From positions 1 to 64,000 of the forward strand of contig NZ_CP159826.1 in assembly GCF_047729875.1 (NCBI RefSeq): a stretch of DNA of 64,000 bases. Direction: 5' to 3'. This document shows, in pieces, positions 51,724 through 61,598 of this stretch (positions within the stretch are counted from its first letter, which is position 1; each line of letters starts with the position of its first letter). The notes under the pieces are model-generated. The model did not search any database, was not told where the DNA came from, and was given only the letters and a program-made list of their open reading frames with translations. Source of the DNA: Marimicrobium sp913061115 (GTDB lineage Bacteria > Pseudomonadota > Gammaproteobacteria > Pseudomonadales > Halieaceae). A program made the translations under genes and the position numbers.

Positions 51724-53004
51724 TTAGCCACCGAATATCGCCTTGAATAAAAAGAAAAAGAGGATTGCAAGCCCAGCGCCTGCAGGCAGGGTGACTAACC
51801 AGGATACAAATATAGTGCCGATCACGCGCAAATTAAGCGCACCAATGCCGCGTGCAAAGCCAACACCCAGCACGGCGCCGACGAGCGTGTGTGTGGTCGA
51901 AATGGGAAGACCTGTGCCCGATGCGATGACCACGGTGGCAGAAGCGCCCAGCTCAGCAGCAAAACCCCTGCTGGGAGTCAGCTCGGTGATTTTGCTCCCC
52001 ACGGTGAGAATGACGCGCCAACCGTAAGTGGCCAAACCCAAGACAATACCCAGTGCCCCCACCATCAATATCCACCACGGCACCGCTGATTTGGCCAGAA
52101 TCTCTCCGCCGGACTGCACGGTGCTGGCAATCGCCGCCAACGGGCCTACTGCATTGGCGACATCGTTAGAGCCGTGTGCAAAGGCCATGGCACAGGCGGT
52201 GAAAACCATCAGCACGCCAAAAACCCGCTCTACCGAGGCAAAGCGATTCATGTCATCCGGTATGTCCTTGATACCCCGCATGAGGATCATGCCAAGGGCC
52301 GCCACTAGCAGGCCCACTCCAAACGAAAGGGGGATGGCGTTTGCGAAATCGCTCCCCAGACCCAGGTCGAGATCCAGGTCCACATGTTTGAGACCTTTTA
52401 GAAGTGTGACCATGGATATCATGAAGCCGACCATCCACATGTAAATGGGGATATATTTTTTTGCCCGCTGAAACGGGTCTTCTGAATCGAGAATGATCGT
52501 TTTGACGCTGATAAACAGGCCGAAGGAAATGGTGCCGGCAAGCACAGGCGACACCACCCAGCTGGCGACAATGGTACCCACCTTGCCCCAATGCACCGCA
52601 TCAACCGAGATGCCGACGGCTGCGAAGCCGACGATCGCTCCTACAATGGAGTGAGTCGTGGAGACAGGCCAGCCGTTAACACTGGCAATCATAAGCCAGG
52701 TTCCTGCCGCGAGAAGCGCGGACAGCATGCCATATATCATTAGCTGCGGCTCGGCGCTCATGACATCGGGATCAATAATGCCTTTGCGAATGGTGGCAGT
52801 GACTTCACCGCCCGCGAGATAGGCGCCGAGAAACTCAAAGATCATCGCGACAAAAATCGCCTGCTTAAGCGTCAGTGCCTTGGCGCCGACCGATGTGCCC
52901 ATGGCATTGGCAACATCGTTAGCACCGATTCCCCAGGCCATGAAGAAGCCAAATAAGCAGGCCAAAATCAGAAATAAACTGCCATACTCAGCAATGATTT
53001 CCAT
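51724..53004 (-). CDS. pit: Inorganic phosphate transporter, PiT family
   Basis: A low-affinity phosphate:proton (or metal-phosphate) symporter. The 426-residue membrane protein has the two inverted PiT repeats: GANDVANAMGTSVGAKALT near the N-terminus and HGSNDVANAVGPLAAI in the second half. PVSTTHSIVGAIVGF and PISTTHTLVGAVLGVG are the paired signature motifs. It begins 9 nt after its DUF47 partner gene. Confidence 0.96.
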   Translation of the reverse strand: MEIIAEYGSLFLILACLFGFFMAWGIGANDVANAMGTSVGAKALTLKQAIFVAMIFEFLGAYLAGGEVTATIRKGIIDPDVMSAEPQLMIYGMLSALLAAGTWLMIASVNGWPVSTTHSIVGAIVGFAAVGISVDAVHWGKVGTIVASWVVSPVLAGTISFGLFISVKTIILDSEDPFQRAKKYIPIYMWMVGFMISMVTLLKGLKHVDLDLDLGLGSDFANAIPLSFGVGLLVAALGMILMRGIKDIPDDMNRFASVERVFGVLMVFTACAMAFAHGSNDVANAVGPLAAIASTVQSGGEILAKSAVPWWILMVGALGIVLGLATYGWRVILTVGSKITELTPSRGFAAELGASATVVIASGTGLPISTTHTLVGAVLGVGFARGIGALNLRVIGTIFVSWLVTLPAGAGLAILFFFLFKAIFGG

Positions 53005-53013
53005 GGTGACTCC

Positions 53014-53697
53014 TTATTTCGCCATCAAAATTTGTAGTCGATCACCCACGGTCTCTGCATCGTCTGCAACGGTGCACATTAGGGTAATGATCTGGTACAG
53101 GAACATCACTTCGACCGGAGGGAGGTCGCTCTCCAGCTTAAAAAGTTTTTTCCGGAGCTTAATAGACATTTTGTCGGTGGTGCCCTCCAGCTTATCGAGC
53201 GTTTTGAGCATGGCTTCCACCCGGCGCACTTCTTCACGGCCTGTAAACCCGACTTCAAGCAGTTCGTCCAGTCCCTGCACAGCACTGAGCGCCTGATGGG
53301 ACGTCGCAGCGCAGGCGATAGCCAGCTCTATCGCCGCATCCTGCAGCTTCTCGGGGAAACGGATACTGCGGCCTATGATCAGTCCGGCAATATCTTTGGC
53401 GGTATTAGCAACGTGATCCTGAACCCCCACAAGTGTGAGCAAATCACTTCGTGGCACCGGGAGGAAGAGGCTATTAGGTAGGTTTCGACGCACGGAGTGT
53501 TTGAGTTTGTCGGCGGCGGCTTCGGCCGCCACAATCTCTTTGTGAACTTGGCTGGCTTTCTCCCAGTCGTCTGCAGCCGTGGCTCGCAGTAAATCCGGAA
53601 CCAGCTGTGCGGCCTGATCGGCCAACGCCATGTGGTCCTGTATGGGTCCGATGGGGGAGCGCCCAAACAGATTGCCTAGGGGGCTGAGAATTGCCAT
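53014..53697 (-). CDS. PhoU-like DUF47 family protein, partner of the phosphate transporter
   Basis: A 227-residue all-helical protein of the DUF47/TIGR00153 family, related to PhoU. It begins AILSPLGNLFGRSPIGPIQDHM and contains KLKHSVRRNLPNSLFLPVPRSDLLTLVGVQDHVANTAKDIA-type helices with conserved Asp/Glu for metal binding (short segments DLLTLVGVQD, DDAETVGDRLQILM). These proteins nearly always precede a pit gene, as here with a 9-nt gap, and are thought to regulate it. Confidence 0.93.
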   Translation of the reverse strand: MAILSPLGNLFGRSPIGPIQDHMALADQAAQLVPDLLRATAADDWEKASQVHKEIVAAEAAADKLKHSVRRNLPNSLFLPVPRSDLLTLVGVQDHVANTAKDIAGLIIGRSIRFPEKLQDAAIELAIACAATSHQALSAVQGLDELLEVGFTGREEVRRVEAMLKTLDKLEGTTDKMSIKLRKKLFKLESDLPPVEVMFLYQIITLMCTVADDAETVGDRLQILMAK

Positions 53698-53902
53698 GTG
53701 TTGAGTTCCTTTATAAGGTCGGCCGCTAGTGTAATGGTTAACTTTGTGGCTGTCACAGGAAACAGTCTCATCGTGAGGTCTGCGGGCACATGGGGGTGAT
53801 TGGGGGTGATTGGGGAAAGGCGCGAAAGCGTGAGATTACGGGACACTGTGTTAGCATACTTTGATATGCAAATCCGCGCCTCACATTCGGCCTGTAGTGA
53901 AT
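53698..53902. promoter_or_regulatory. Divergent promoter region with a G-rich direct repeat
   Basis: This region lies between the leftward phosphate genes and the rightward GspE-like gene. TGGGGGTGAT is tandemly repeated at 53791-53810 and followed by TGGGG. With GGG at 53784-53786 this gives four G-runs (53784-53815) compatible with a G-quadruplex on the plus strand. No clear -10/-35 pair was found. Confidence 0.4.
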
Positions 53903-55678
53903 ATGACCAACACGTTTAGCGAGCAATTGTTGGAGCGCCGCCTGAGCCTGTCTGACCTAGTGCAAGACTTGAAGGCCGACGGCCACCTGACGGATGAAGA
54001 TCTTATCCGTATCGGTCTTTCTAGCAAAGTGAAAGTACACCCGCTGGTTTTTTTGGCAGATCAAAACCTGCCCGATGCGGCGACCTCTGGCGCCTATCTG
54101 ACAATGGACCGATTGTTGGCGTGGCTGGGCAATAAAGTGGGCCAGGAGGTTTATCGCATAGATCCGTTAAAAATAAACGTGACAGCGGTGTCAGATGTTA
54201 TGTCCAAGGCGTTTGCCGAGCGGCATCATATTCTCGCGCTTGAGGTCAATGACGGTGATGTTGTCATTGCCAGTGCCGAACCCTTCATGCGCTCTTGGGA
54301 GAGTAATCTGGAGCATGTGTTGCGCAAGCCCATACGCCGTGTGTTAGCAGACCCACAGGAGATACTCCGGCACACCGCCGACTTCTACAACATGGCCGGT
54401 TCCGTGCGCGGTGCACGCAGCAATGATCGACCTGCCGGCCCCGCGGGTCTGGGTAATCTGGAGCAGATGCTTGAGATTGGCTCTAACAATGAACCTGATG
54501 CCAACGATCAGCACATTGTGAAAATTGTAGACTGGCTGCTGCAGTATGCCTTTGAGCAGCGAGCCAGTGATATTCATATAGAGCCGCGTCGTGATGTGGG
54601 CAATGTACGCTTTCGTATTGATGGTGTGCTGCACTCCGTGTACGAGCTGCCCGCGCAGGTTTGCGCTGCGGTCAGTAGTCGCGTCAAAATCCTGGGTCGG
54701 ATGGATGTGGCAGAAAAACGCCGCCCTCAGGATGGCCGGCTAAAAACGCGCACACCCAATGGCAGCGAGGTTGAGTTGCGCCTGTCCACTTTACCGACGG
54801 CGTTCGGTGAAAAACTGGTCATGCGCATTTTCGACCCGGATCTTATGCAGCGTAGTTTTGAGCAGTTGGGTCTAGCCGATGCTGACTTGCAACACTGGCA
54901 CGACATGACCTCTTATGGCCACGGTATTGTGCTGGTGACCGGGCCCACGGGATCGGGGAAAACCACGACGTTGTATTCGACGCTGCGCCAGTTGGCAAAA
55001 CCGGAAGTCAATGTGTGTACTATCGAGGACCCGATCGAGATGGTGGAGGGCGCCTTCAACCAGATGCAGGTGAACCACAGCATCAACCTTGATTTTTCGA
55101 CCGGCGTGCGTGCCCTTATGCGGCAGGATCCTGACATTATCATGGTGGGAGAGATACGCGATCTGGAAACCGCCAATATGGCGATACAAGCCGCGTTAAC
55201 GGGGCATTTGGTGCTGTCCACGTTACACACCAATGATTCACCTAGCTCTATCTCGCGCCTGCTGGAGTTGGGCGTGCCAGCCTACCTGATTCGAGCCACT
55301 GTGCGCGGCATCATGTCGCAACGGCTGGTGCGGATTTTGTGTCCGCACTGTAAGGCTTTTGGCGAATTAGATCTCGGTGCATGGCAGCAGTTGACACAGC
55401 CTTGGGATGTGACGCCTCCGGCACAGATTGCGCGTCCGGTGGGCTGTCACAAGTGCCGTGAAACCGGTTATCAGGGGCGTCAGGGAATTTATGAAGTGTT
55501 GGTGAATAGTCGGACGGTGCAGGAGCAGATAATGCCACAGCTCGACACCCAAAAAATTCGGGCAACTGCGATGGCTGAAGGTATGCAAACCCTGCGCCTC
55601 AGTGGCGCCGCCCGTGTGGCGCGGGGTGAGACCACCATCGAGGAAGTGATGCGAGTCGCACCGCAGATGGACACTTGA
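53903..55678 (+). CDS. GspE/PilB family secretion or pilus assembly ATPase (orphan)
   Basis: A 591-residue type II secretion/type IV pilus ATPase. The N-terminal MshEN-like region is followed by the N2 domain (ASDIHIEPRRDVGNVRFRIDGVLH). Walker A is GPTGSGKTTTLYSTL, the Asp box TIEDPIE, Walker B region DIIMVGEIRDLETA and His box STLHTNDSPSS. A tetracysteine zinc motif (CPHC, CHKC) follows. No pseudopilin, secretin or platform gene is adjacent, so its machine is unknown. The start is uncertain: ATG at 53903, GTG at 53897 or TTG at 53861, none with a clear ribosome binding site. Confidence 0.88.
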   Translation: MTNTFSEQLLERRLSLSDLVQDLKADGHLTDEDLIRIGLSSKVKVHPLVFLADQNLPDAATSGAYLTMDRLLAWLGNKVGQEVYRIDPLKINVTAVSDVMSKAFAERHHILALEVNDGDVVIASAEPFMRSWESNLEHVLRKPIRRVLADPQEILRHTADFYNMAGSVRGARSNDRPAGPAGLGNLEQMLEIGSNNEPDANDQHIVKIVDWLLQYAFEQRASDIHIEPRRDVGNVRFRIDGVLHSVYELPAQVCAAVSSRVKILGRMDVAEKRRPQDGRLKTRTPNGSEVELRLSTLPTAFGEKLVMRIFDPDLMQRSFEQLGLADADLQHWHDMTSYGHGIVLVTGPTGSGKTTTLYSTLRQLAKPEVNVCTIEDPIEMVEGAFNQMQVNHSINLDFSTGVRALMRQDPDIIMVGEIRDLETANMAIQAALTGHLVLSTLHTNDSPSSISRLLELGVPAYLIRATVRGIMSQRLVRILCPHCKAFGELDLGAWQQLTQPWDVTPPAQIARPVGCHKCRETGYQGRQGIYEVLVNSRTVQEQIMPQLDTQKIRATAMAEGMQTLRLSGAARVARGETTIEEVMRVAPQMDT

Positions 55679-55706
55679 GTCTCGGTCGTTGGAACGTTAA
55701 GCGGAT

Positions 55707-58598
55707 ATGAATTTACCGACCACAGGGCTGCCGGAGTTGCTCGCCGAGGAGGCCCGCCGTGCTTGGCAGAATATTTTGGAGTCTGCAGGTGAGGCACTGG
55801 CCGACAGGCTAACCGAGGTGTTGGCGGAGGGTCCAGAAGCGCTGCAGCTACCGCGTGTTTTGGCCTGCAGCCCCTTCGTCGCTGACCTGTTGCGACGCAA
55901 GCCCAAATTGCTACTGGATCTGGTCGTCAGTGGCCAGTTGCAGGAATCCCTGCCTGACGCTGAATTCCGCGATGAGTTGCACCGTATGTTGTGTCGCGAT
56001 GGTGCTGAGCTGTCGCCGCTTCTAAGACAATATCGTGCATGGCATATGCTGCGAATTGTGTGGCGAGACTTCTGTCGTCTGGCGGATACCTTGGAGACGG
56101 TGCGAGATACTTCACTGCTGGCCGAGGCGGCTATCGCAGAGGCCTTGGCTATTTCTCAGGCCGCGCTGGAGAACCGGCACGGTGCGCCCATAGGACGAGA
56201 CAGTGGTGAGGCCCAGCAGCTGATTGTGCTGGCCATGGGCAAGCTCGGGGCACAGGAGCTTAATGTCTCCTCCGATATTGATTTGATATTTGTTTACCCA
56301 GAGGCCGGTCAGACCGACAGTAAAGAACACCCTATCAGCAATGAGGAATTCTTTACCAAGGTAGGGCGTGCTGTGATCGGTGCCCTCGATGAGGTTACTG
56401 CTGAGGGTTTTGTGTTTCGGGTGGATATGCGTCTGCGTCCTTACGGTGAAAGCGGCGCCCTGGTGCACAGTTTCACCGCGCTTGAGAGCTATTATCAGGA
56501 CCAGGGGCGGGATTGGGAGCGCTATGCCATGATCAAGGCGCGGCCCGTGACAGGCAACCCGCAACAGGCCGCCGAGCTGGCGGCGCTGTTGCGCCCATTC
56601 ATCTATCGGCGCTATGTGGACTTCGGCGCGATAGAAAGTCTGCGTGGCATGAAGCGGATGATCAACACCGAAGTCCGTCGCAGAGGGTTGCAGGACAATG
56701 TAAAACTGGGGCACGGCGGTATTCGGGAGGTCGAGTTTATCGCACAGTGTTTTCAGTTGATTCGCGGTGGGCGTGATCTTGGTCTACAGCAGCGCGAATT
56801 ACTTCTGGTACTAGATGAATGTGTCACCTTGCGTTGTCTGCCGCAGTCAGTCGGCACTGAACTGCGCGCCTCCTACCTATTTTTGCGCGACAGTGAACAC
56901 GCCATCCAGGGTTATCAGGATAAGCAGAGTCAGGATTTGCCGAAGGCGGAATTGCCGCGGGCTGCGATGGCAGAAGTGATGGGGTATGCCTTATGGGAAG
57001 ACTACAAAGCGGCCCTGGAGATACACCGTCAGGCGGTTGCGGGACACTTTAGAGAGCTGATCGCAGATCCTGAGGAGGACGCCGAAGCGGCAGACGAGGC
57101 GTTGTCGCTGTGGGGCAAAGACCTGAGTGAGCAGGCGCTGTCTGATCTAGGATACCGGCACGGGCCAGAGACTTACGAGGCGTTACAGGCATTGCAGCAG
57201 AGCCCCCGCGTGGCAACACTGCAAATTCAAGGTCGAGATCGCCTGCAACAGTTCATGCCCCAGTTGCTGCGCGCGTGTGCTGAGGTGGCAGACCCAGATC
57301 TAGCGTTGCAAAGAGTGCTGCCTCTGGTCACCGCGGTCGTACGTCGCAGTGCCTATCTTGTCATGTTGCTCGAAAATCCGCCCGCCCTTGTTGATCTGGT
57401 GACGCTGTGCGGCGCCAGTCCCTGGATCGCCGAGCAAATAGCCCGAACTCCGGTACTGCTTGATGAGCTTCTGGATAGGGCTAGCCTTTACACCGCGCCG
57501 GACAAAGACCTGTTGCGTGATGAACTGCGTCAGCAGGTCGCACGTCTAGGGGCGGACGATTTGGAGGCGCAGATGGATGCCCTGCGCTATTTCAAGGCTT
57601 CGCATGTGTTGCGGGTTGCGGCCAGTGAGCTGGTAGGCCGCTTACCATTGATGCAGGTTAGCGACAAGTTGACCTGGATTGCGGAAGTCATACTGGAGGA
57701 GGTGTTAGCGGTCGCCTGGGTGGGTCTGACGAAAAAGTATGGACAGCCCCGTCGCGATCATGCGGGTGTGGGTTTTGCCGTTTTTGGTTATGGCAAACTA
57801 GGTGGTGTTGAATTGGGTTATGGCTCAGACCTAGACCTGGTGTTTATTTACGATGCCGCCAAAGGCGGAGCAACAGACGGCGAGAACAGTATCGACAATG
57901 CTGTGTTCTATACGCGTCTGGGTCAGCGCATGATCCAAATTATCGAGACGCAGATGGCCATGGGTCAGCTGTATGAGATGGACATGCGGCTGCGACCTTC
58001 CGGCGATTCAGGCATGTTGGTGAATACAATACAGAGCTTCAGTCGTTACCAGCAGGACTCTGCCTGGACTTGGGAGCATCAGGCGTTGGTGCGAGCGCGC
58101 TTTGTCGCGGGCGATCCAGACGTCGCGGCGGCGGTCAATACCGTGCGCCGGGACATTCTGTCCCTGGCCCGCGATGATGTTTCTCTGGCGCGCGAGGTGC
58201 ATGCCATGCGAGAAAATATGCGTAAGCACTTACTGTCAGATGGGCGCTCCGAAGAAGGGGAATTTCACCTAAAACAGGGTGTAGGAGGTATCGTTGATAT
58301 TGAATTTATGGTGCAATACGCGGTCTTGACTTGGTCTCATCGCGTGCCTGAATTGGCACGTTGGTCTGACAATGTGCGCATTCTGGAGGCCCTGGGGCAA
58401 GAAGGTTTGTTTGAGCAGCAGGAGTGTGAAGCGCTTACGCAGGCCTATTTAATCTATCGCTCCGCCGCCCATCAACTTTCCTTACAACAGCAACCAGGGA
58501 CTGCCCCGGAGGGGAGTTTTGCGCAAGAACGGGCTGCAGTTAGAGCCAAGTGGCAGCAATTATTTGCGCCTTATATCGACGAAACAACGGATCAATAA
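55707..58598 (+). CDS. glnE: Glutamine synthetase adenylyltransferase/adenylyl-removing enzyme
   Basis: GlnE adenylylates and deadenylylates glutamine synthetase under PII control. The 963 residues have two nucleotidyltransferase domains. The first (deadenylylating) has VLAMGKLGAQELNVSSDIDLIFVYP near residue 175. The second (adenylylating) has VFGYGKLGGVELGYGSDLDLVFIY near 695. Each is followed by a DMRLRP segment (VDMRLRPYGESG; MDMRLRPSGDSG). It begins 28 nt after the ATPase gene and is followed by ilvE, as in Pseudomonas. Confidence 0.97.
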   Translation: MNLPTTGLPELLAEEARRAWQNILESAGEALADRLTEVLAEGPEALQLPRVLACSPFVADLLRRKPKLLLDLVVSGQLQESLPDAEFRDELHRMLCRDGAELSPLLRQYRAWHMLRIVWRDFCRLADTLETVRDTSLLAEAAIAEALAISQAALENRHGAPIGRDSGEAQQLIVLAMGKLGAQELNVSSDIDLIFVYPEAGQTDSKEHPISNEEFFTKVGRAVIGALDEVTAEGFVFRVDMRLRPYGESGALVHSFTALESYYQDQGRDWERYAMIKARPVTGNPQQAAELAALLRPFIYRRYVDFGAIESLRGMKRMINTEVRRRGLQDNVKLGHGGIREVEFIAQCFQLIRGGRDLGLQQRELLLVLDECVTLRCLPQSVGTELRASYLFLRDSEHAIQGYQDKQSQDLPKAELPRAAMAEVMGYALWEDYKAALEIHRQAVAGHFRELIADPEEDAEAADEALSLWGKDLSEQALSDLGYRHGPETYEALQALQQSPRVATLQIQGRDRLQQFMPQLLRACAEVADPDLALQRVLPLVTAVVRRSAYLVMLLENPPALVDLVTLCGASPWIAEQIARTPVLLDELLDRASLYTAPDKDLLRDELRQQVARLGADDLEAQMDALRYFKASHVLRVAASELVGRLPLMQVSDKLTWIAEVILEEVLAVAWVGLTKKYGQPRRDHAGVGFAVFGYGKLGGVELGYGSDLDLVFIYDAAKGGATDGENSIDNAVFYTRLGQRMIQIIETQMAMGQLYEMDMRLRPSGDSGMLVNTIQSFSRYQQDSAWTWEHQALVRARFVAGDPDVAAAVNTVRRDILSLARDDVSLAREVHAMRENMRKHLLSDGRSEEGEFHLKQGVGGIVDIEFMVQYAVLTWSHRVPELARWSDNVRILEALGQEGLFEQQECEALTQAYLIYRSAAHQLSLQQQPGTAPEGSFAQERAAVRAKWQQLFAPYIDETTDQ

Positions 58599-58612
58599 AC
58601 AGGAGTAATGTG

Positions 58613-59539
58613 ATGAGTTTGGCCGATCGTGATGGTCTTATCTGGATGGATGGAGAAATGGTTCCTTGGCGCGAGGCCAAGGTACATGTGCTGACACATA
58701 CGTTTCACTACGGTCTGGGTGTGTTTGAAGGGGTGCGTGCTTACAAGACAAAGGATCAGGGCACGTGCATATTTCGTTTGCAGGAACATACGGATCGGTT
58801 GTTCAACTCAGCCCATATCCTGCGCATGGCTATGCCCTTTGACAAGGAGACTCTGATTCAGGCGCAAAAAGACGTGGTGCGATTGAACGGCCTTGAAGAG
58901 GGCTACCTGCGTCCCATGTGTTTTTATGGCGCCGAGGGCATGGGCCTGCGCGCAGACAAGCTAGAGACACACGTGATGGTTGCTGCATGGGAGTGGCCTT
59001 CTTATATGGACCCCGAGGCTCGAGATCGCGGCATTAAGGTGCGCACTTCGTCCTTCACGCGGCACCACGTCAACATCTCAATGTGTAAAGCCAAGGCCAA
59101 CGGTAATTACATCAACTCTATGCTGGCGTTGCGCGAGGCCCTTGATAGCGGTGCAGAAGAGGCATTGTTGCTGGATAACGAAGGTTATGTTGCTGAGGGC
59201 AGCGGGGAAAATTTCTTCCTTGTGCGTGGCGATAAAATCTATACACCAGAGCTGACCTCGTGTCTGGAAGGGATTACCCGGGATGCAATATTTGTGCTGG
59301 CCGCTGAGCTGGGCTATAAGGTGCGCGAAAAACGCATCACTCGGGATGAGGTTTATGTTGCGGACGAGGCCTTCTTTACCGGAACGGCTGCTGAGGTGGT
59401 TCCCATTCGTGAACTCGATGGCCGCATAATCGGTAACGGTGGTCGTGGTCCTTTGACGGAAAAACTACAGGCCATGTATTTTGATTCGGTGCGCGGTAAT
59501 CGAAGCCAGAACAGCCAGTGGCTGGCGCCGGTGGTCTGA
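58613..59539 (+). CDS. ilvE: Branched-chain amino acid aminotransferase
   Basis: IlvE is the fold-type IV PLP aminotransferase for the last step of leucine, isoleucine and valine synthesis. The 308-residue product begins MSLADRDGLIWMDGEMVPW. It has THTFHYGLGVFEGVRAY, the PLP lysine in CKAKANGNYINSMLA, EGSGENFFLV, LEGITRDAI and EAFFTGTAAEVVPI. I start at the ATG at 58613, 7 nt after AGGAG; the frame is open into glnE. Its role links with leuA at 46.4 kb. Confidence 0.97.
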   Translation: MSLADRDGLIWMDGEMVPWREAKVHVLTHTFHYGLGVFEGVRAYKTKDQGTCIFRLQEHTDRLFNSAHILRMAMPFDKETLIQAQKDVVRLNGLEEGYLRPMCFYGAEGMGLRADKLETHVMVAAWEWPSYMDPEARDRGIKVRTSSFTRHHVNISMCKAKANGNYINSMLALREALDSGAEEALLLDNEGYVAEGSGENFFLVRGDKIYTPELTSCLEGITRDAIFVLAAELGYKVREKRITRDEVYVADEAFFTGTAAEVVPIRELDGRIIGNGGRGPLTEKLQAMYFDSVRGNRSQNSQWLAPVV

Positions 59540-59609
59540 TTTCGGGCGTGTTGTCTTCGATGCGCGGTGACAAGAGGTTGATATCACACATGCAGATAGA
59601 GATTAAAGC

Positions 59610-60491
59610 GTGACGAAAAAAGTGTTGGTGGTCGGCGCAGGCGGGCAGTTAGGACAAGAGCTGCAGCGCACATCTGGGCCCGACATTGAATGCCTGCCGA
59701 TGGCTCGAGCGCAGCTTGATATAGCCGATCTGGCGGTTGTCACGCAGTGCCTCGCGGCTGTCGCGCCGCAACTAGTGATCAACGCTGCCGCCTATACTGC
59801 AGTCGATAAGGCGGAATCGGAAGTTGATGCCGCCCAGCGCGGCAACGTTGCAGGGCCTCTCGCCTTGGCACAGGCCTGTGCCCAGCAGGGCGTGAGGTTG
59901 ATCCACATCTCTACCGACTTCGTCTTCGATGGCAGCGCATCCCAGCCTTACAAACCCGATGCGGCCACCGCCCCGTTAGGCGAATATGGACGTAGCAAGC
60001 GTGCTGGAGAGCTGGCGGTGCAAAGTGTACTTCCTCAAGCACTTATCCTGCGCACTGGCTGGGTGTATTCACGTTATGGCAGCAATTTCGTCAAAACCAT
60101 GTTGCGCCTGATGAGTGAGAGGGATGACCTTGCTGTGGTGGCCGATCAGGTCGGTACCCCAACCTGGGCACACGGCTTGGCCGAAGCGGTCTGGGCCTCC
60201 GCGGCTCGGCCTCAGTTGAGTGGCATTTATCATTGGAGTGATGCCGGTGTCTGCAGCTGGTATGACTTTGCCGTTGCTATCTGTGAGGAAGCGCTTGCGC
60301 TAGGGTTATTAGCGAGAACGGTCAACATTCGGCCCATTGCGGCAATAGAATATCCTACGCCGGCGTGCCGCCCTGCTTACAGCGTGCTGGATAAGAGCGA
60401 CAGCTGGCGAGATTTCGCCCTGGCAGGCGTCCACTGGCGTCAACAACTGCGGGCGATGCTCGAAGACTATAAGGCGCTACAAAATGGGTAA
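59610..60491 (+). CDS. rfbD: dTDP-4-dehydrorhamnose reductase
   Basis: RfbD/RmlD performs the last step of dTDP-L-rhamnose synthesis. The 293-residue SDR-family protein has KVLVVGAGGQLGQELQR, NAAAYTAVDKAESE, STDFVFDGSASQPYKP and the catalytic YGRSKRAGE, followed by RTGWVYSRYGSNFVKTM. It overlaps rfbB by eight bases, pointing to coupled translation. Rhamnose here probably goes to lipopolysaccharide or exopolysaccharide. Confidence 0.96.
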   Translation: MTKKVLVVGAGGQLGQELQRTSGPDIECLPMARAQLDIADLAVVTQCLAAVAPQLVINAAAYTAVDKAESEVDAAQRGNVAGPLALAQACAQQGVRLIHISTDFVFDGSASQPYKPDAATAPLGEYGRSKRAGELAVQSVLPQALILRTGWVYSRYGSNFVKTMLRLMSERDDLAVVADQVGTPTWAHGLAEAVWASAARPQLSGIYHWSDAGVCSWYDFAVAICEEALALGLLARTVNIRPIAAIEYPTPACRPAYSVLDKSDSWRDFALAGVHWRQQLRAMLEDYKALQNG

Positions 60492-61551
60492 ATCTCTCTT
60501 GGTAACGGGGGCCGCCGGATTCATCGGGGCTAACTTTGTCCACCACTGGATGCGCAATCATCCCGAGGACAGCGTGGTGGCCTATGACGCCCTCACCTAT
60601 GCCGGCAATCAAGCCAACCTTGATGGGTTGCGGGAGAATAAACGCTTCAGTTTTGTTCACGCTGACATCTGCGACGATGATCGCGTGCTGCAAACGCTGC
60701 GCGAGCATAATATCGATACTTTGGTGCATTTTGCTGCTGAGAGTCATGTAGACCGCTCGATCACCGGGCCTGATGCGTTTATTGAAACCAATATAGTGGG
60801 CACACATTCGCTGCTTAAGGCCGCGCGCGAGCACTGGCTGGCAGGGGGCAAGTCGCAGCCACATCGATTTCACCATGTGTCCACGGATGAAGTGTACGGC
60901 TCTCTCAGTATTGATGCGCCGGGTTTTCATGAAGAACAAAAGTACGAACCGAACTCACCTTATTCGGCGAGTAAGGCCGCCTCTGATCATCTCGTGCGAG
61001 CGTATCATCACACCTACGGGCTGCAGGTCAGCACCAGTAATTGCTCTAATAATTACGGCCCTTACCATTTTCCGGAAAAGTTGATTCCCCTGTGTATCAC
61101 TAACATTCTGCGCGGGCGTCCACTGCCGGTTTACGGTGACGGCAGTAATATCCGCGACTGGTTGTATGTGGAGGATCACTGTCGGGGTATAGAGCTGGTA
61201 TTGCAAAGCGGCGAGGTGGGTGAGACCTACAATATCGGCGGCAATAATGAGTGGAACAATCTGGATATCGTGCACTTGCTGTGTGATCAGATGGATGCGC
61301 GCTTCGTCGCGGACCCGTCATTGGCGCAGCATTTTCCCGATGCACCGGGTGCCAATGGCAGTAGCGCGCGCGAGCTTATCCTCTTCGTAGAGGACAGGGC
61401 TGGGCACGATTGGCGCTATGCCATTGATGCCGGCAGAATCACCCGAGAGCTGGGGTATACGCCCCATGAAAGTTTCGAAACCGGTTTGCAGCGCACACTG
61501 GACTGGTATCTGTCCAATGAGCCGTGGTGGAAGCCTCTTCTTGTTGCTTGA
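60484..61551 (+). CDS. rfbB: dTDP-glucose 4,6-dehydratase
   Basis: RfbB/RmlB converts dTDP-glucose to dTDP-4-keto-6-deoxyglucose. The 355-residue extended SDR has LVTGAAGFIGANFVHHW, HFAAESHVDRSI, STDEVYGSL, the catalytic YSASKAASDHLVRAY and NCSNNYGPYHFPEKLIPL. It follows rfbD by overlap and converges on rfbC. Confidence 0.97.
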   Translation: MGKSLLVTGAAGFIGANFVHHWMRNHPEDSVVAYDALTYAGNQANLDGLRENKRFSFVHADICDDDRVLQTLREHNIDTLVHFAAESHVDRSITGPDAFIETNIVGTHSLLKAAREHWLAGGKSQPHRFHHVSTDEVYGSLSIDAPGFHEEQKYEPNSPYSASKAASDHLVRAYHHTYGLQVSTSNCSNNYGPYHFPEKLIPLCITNILRGRPLPVYGDGSNIRDWLYVEDHCRGIELVLQSGEVGETYNIGGNNEWNNLDIVHLLCDQMDARFVADPSLAQHFPDAPGANGSSARELILFVEDRAGHDWRYAIDAGRITRELGYTPHESFETGLQRTLDWYLSNEPWWKPLLVA

Positions 61552-61598
61552 CGCTTTAGCGCAATAGTAAGTGCACGCTATGCTTTTAGGCCTTGTAT

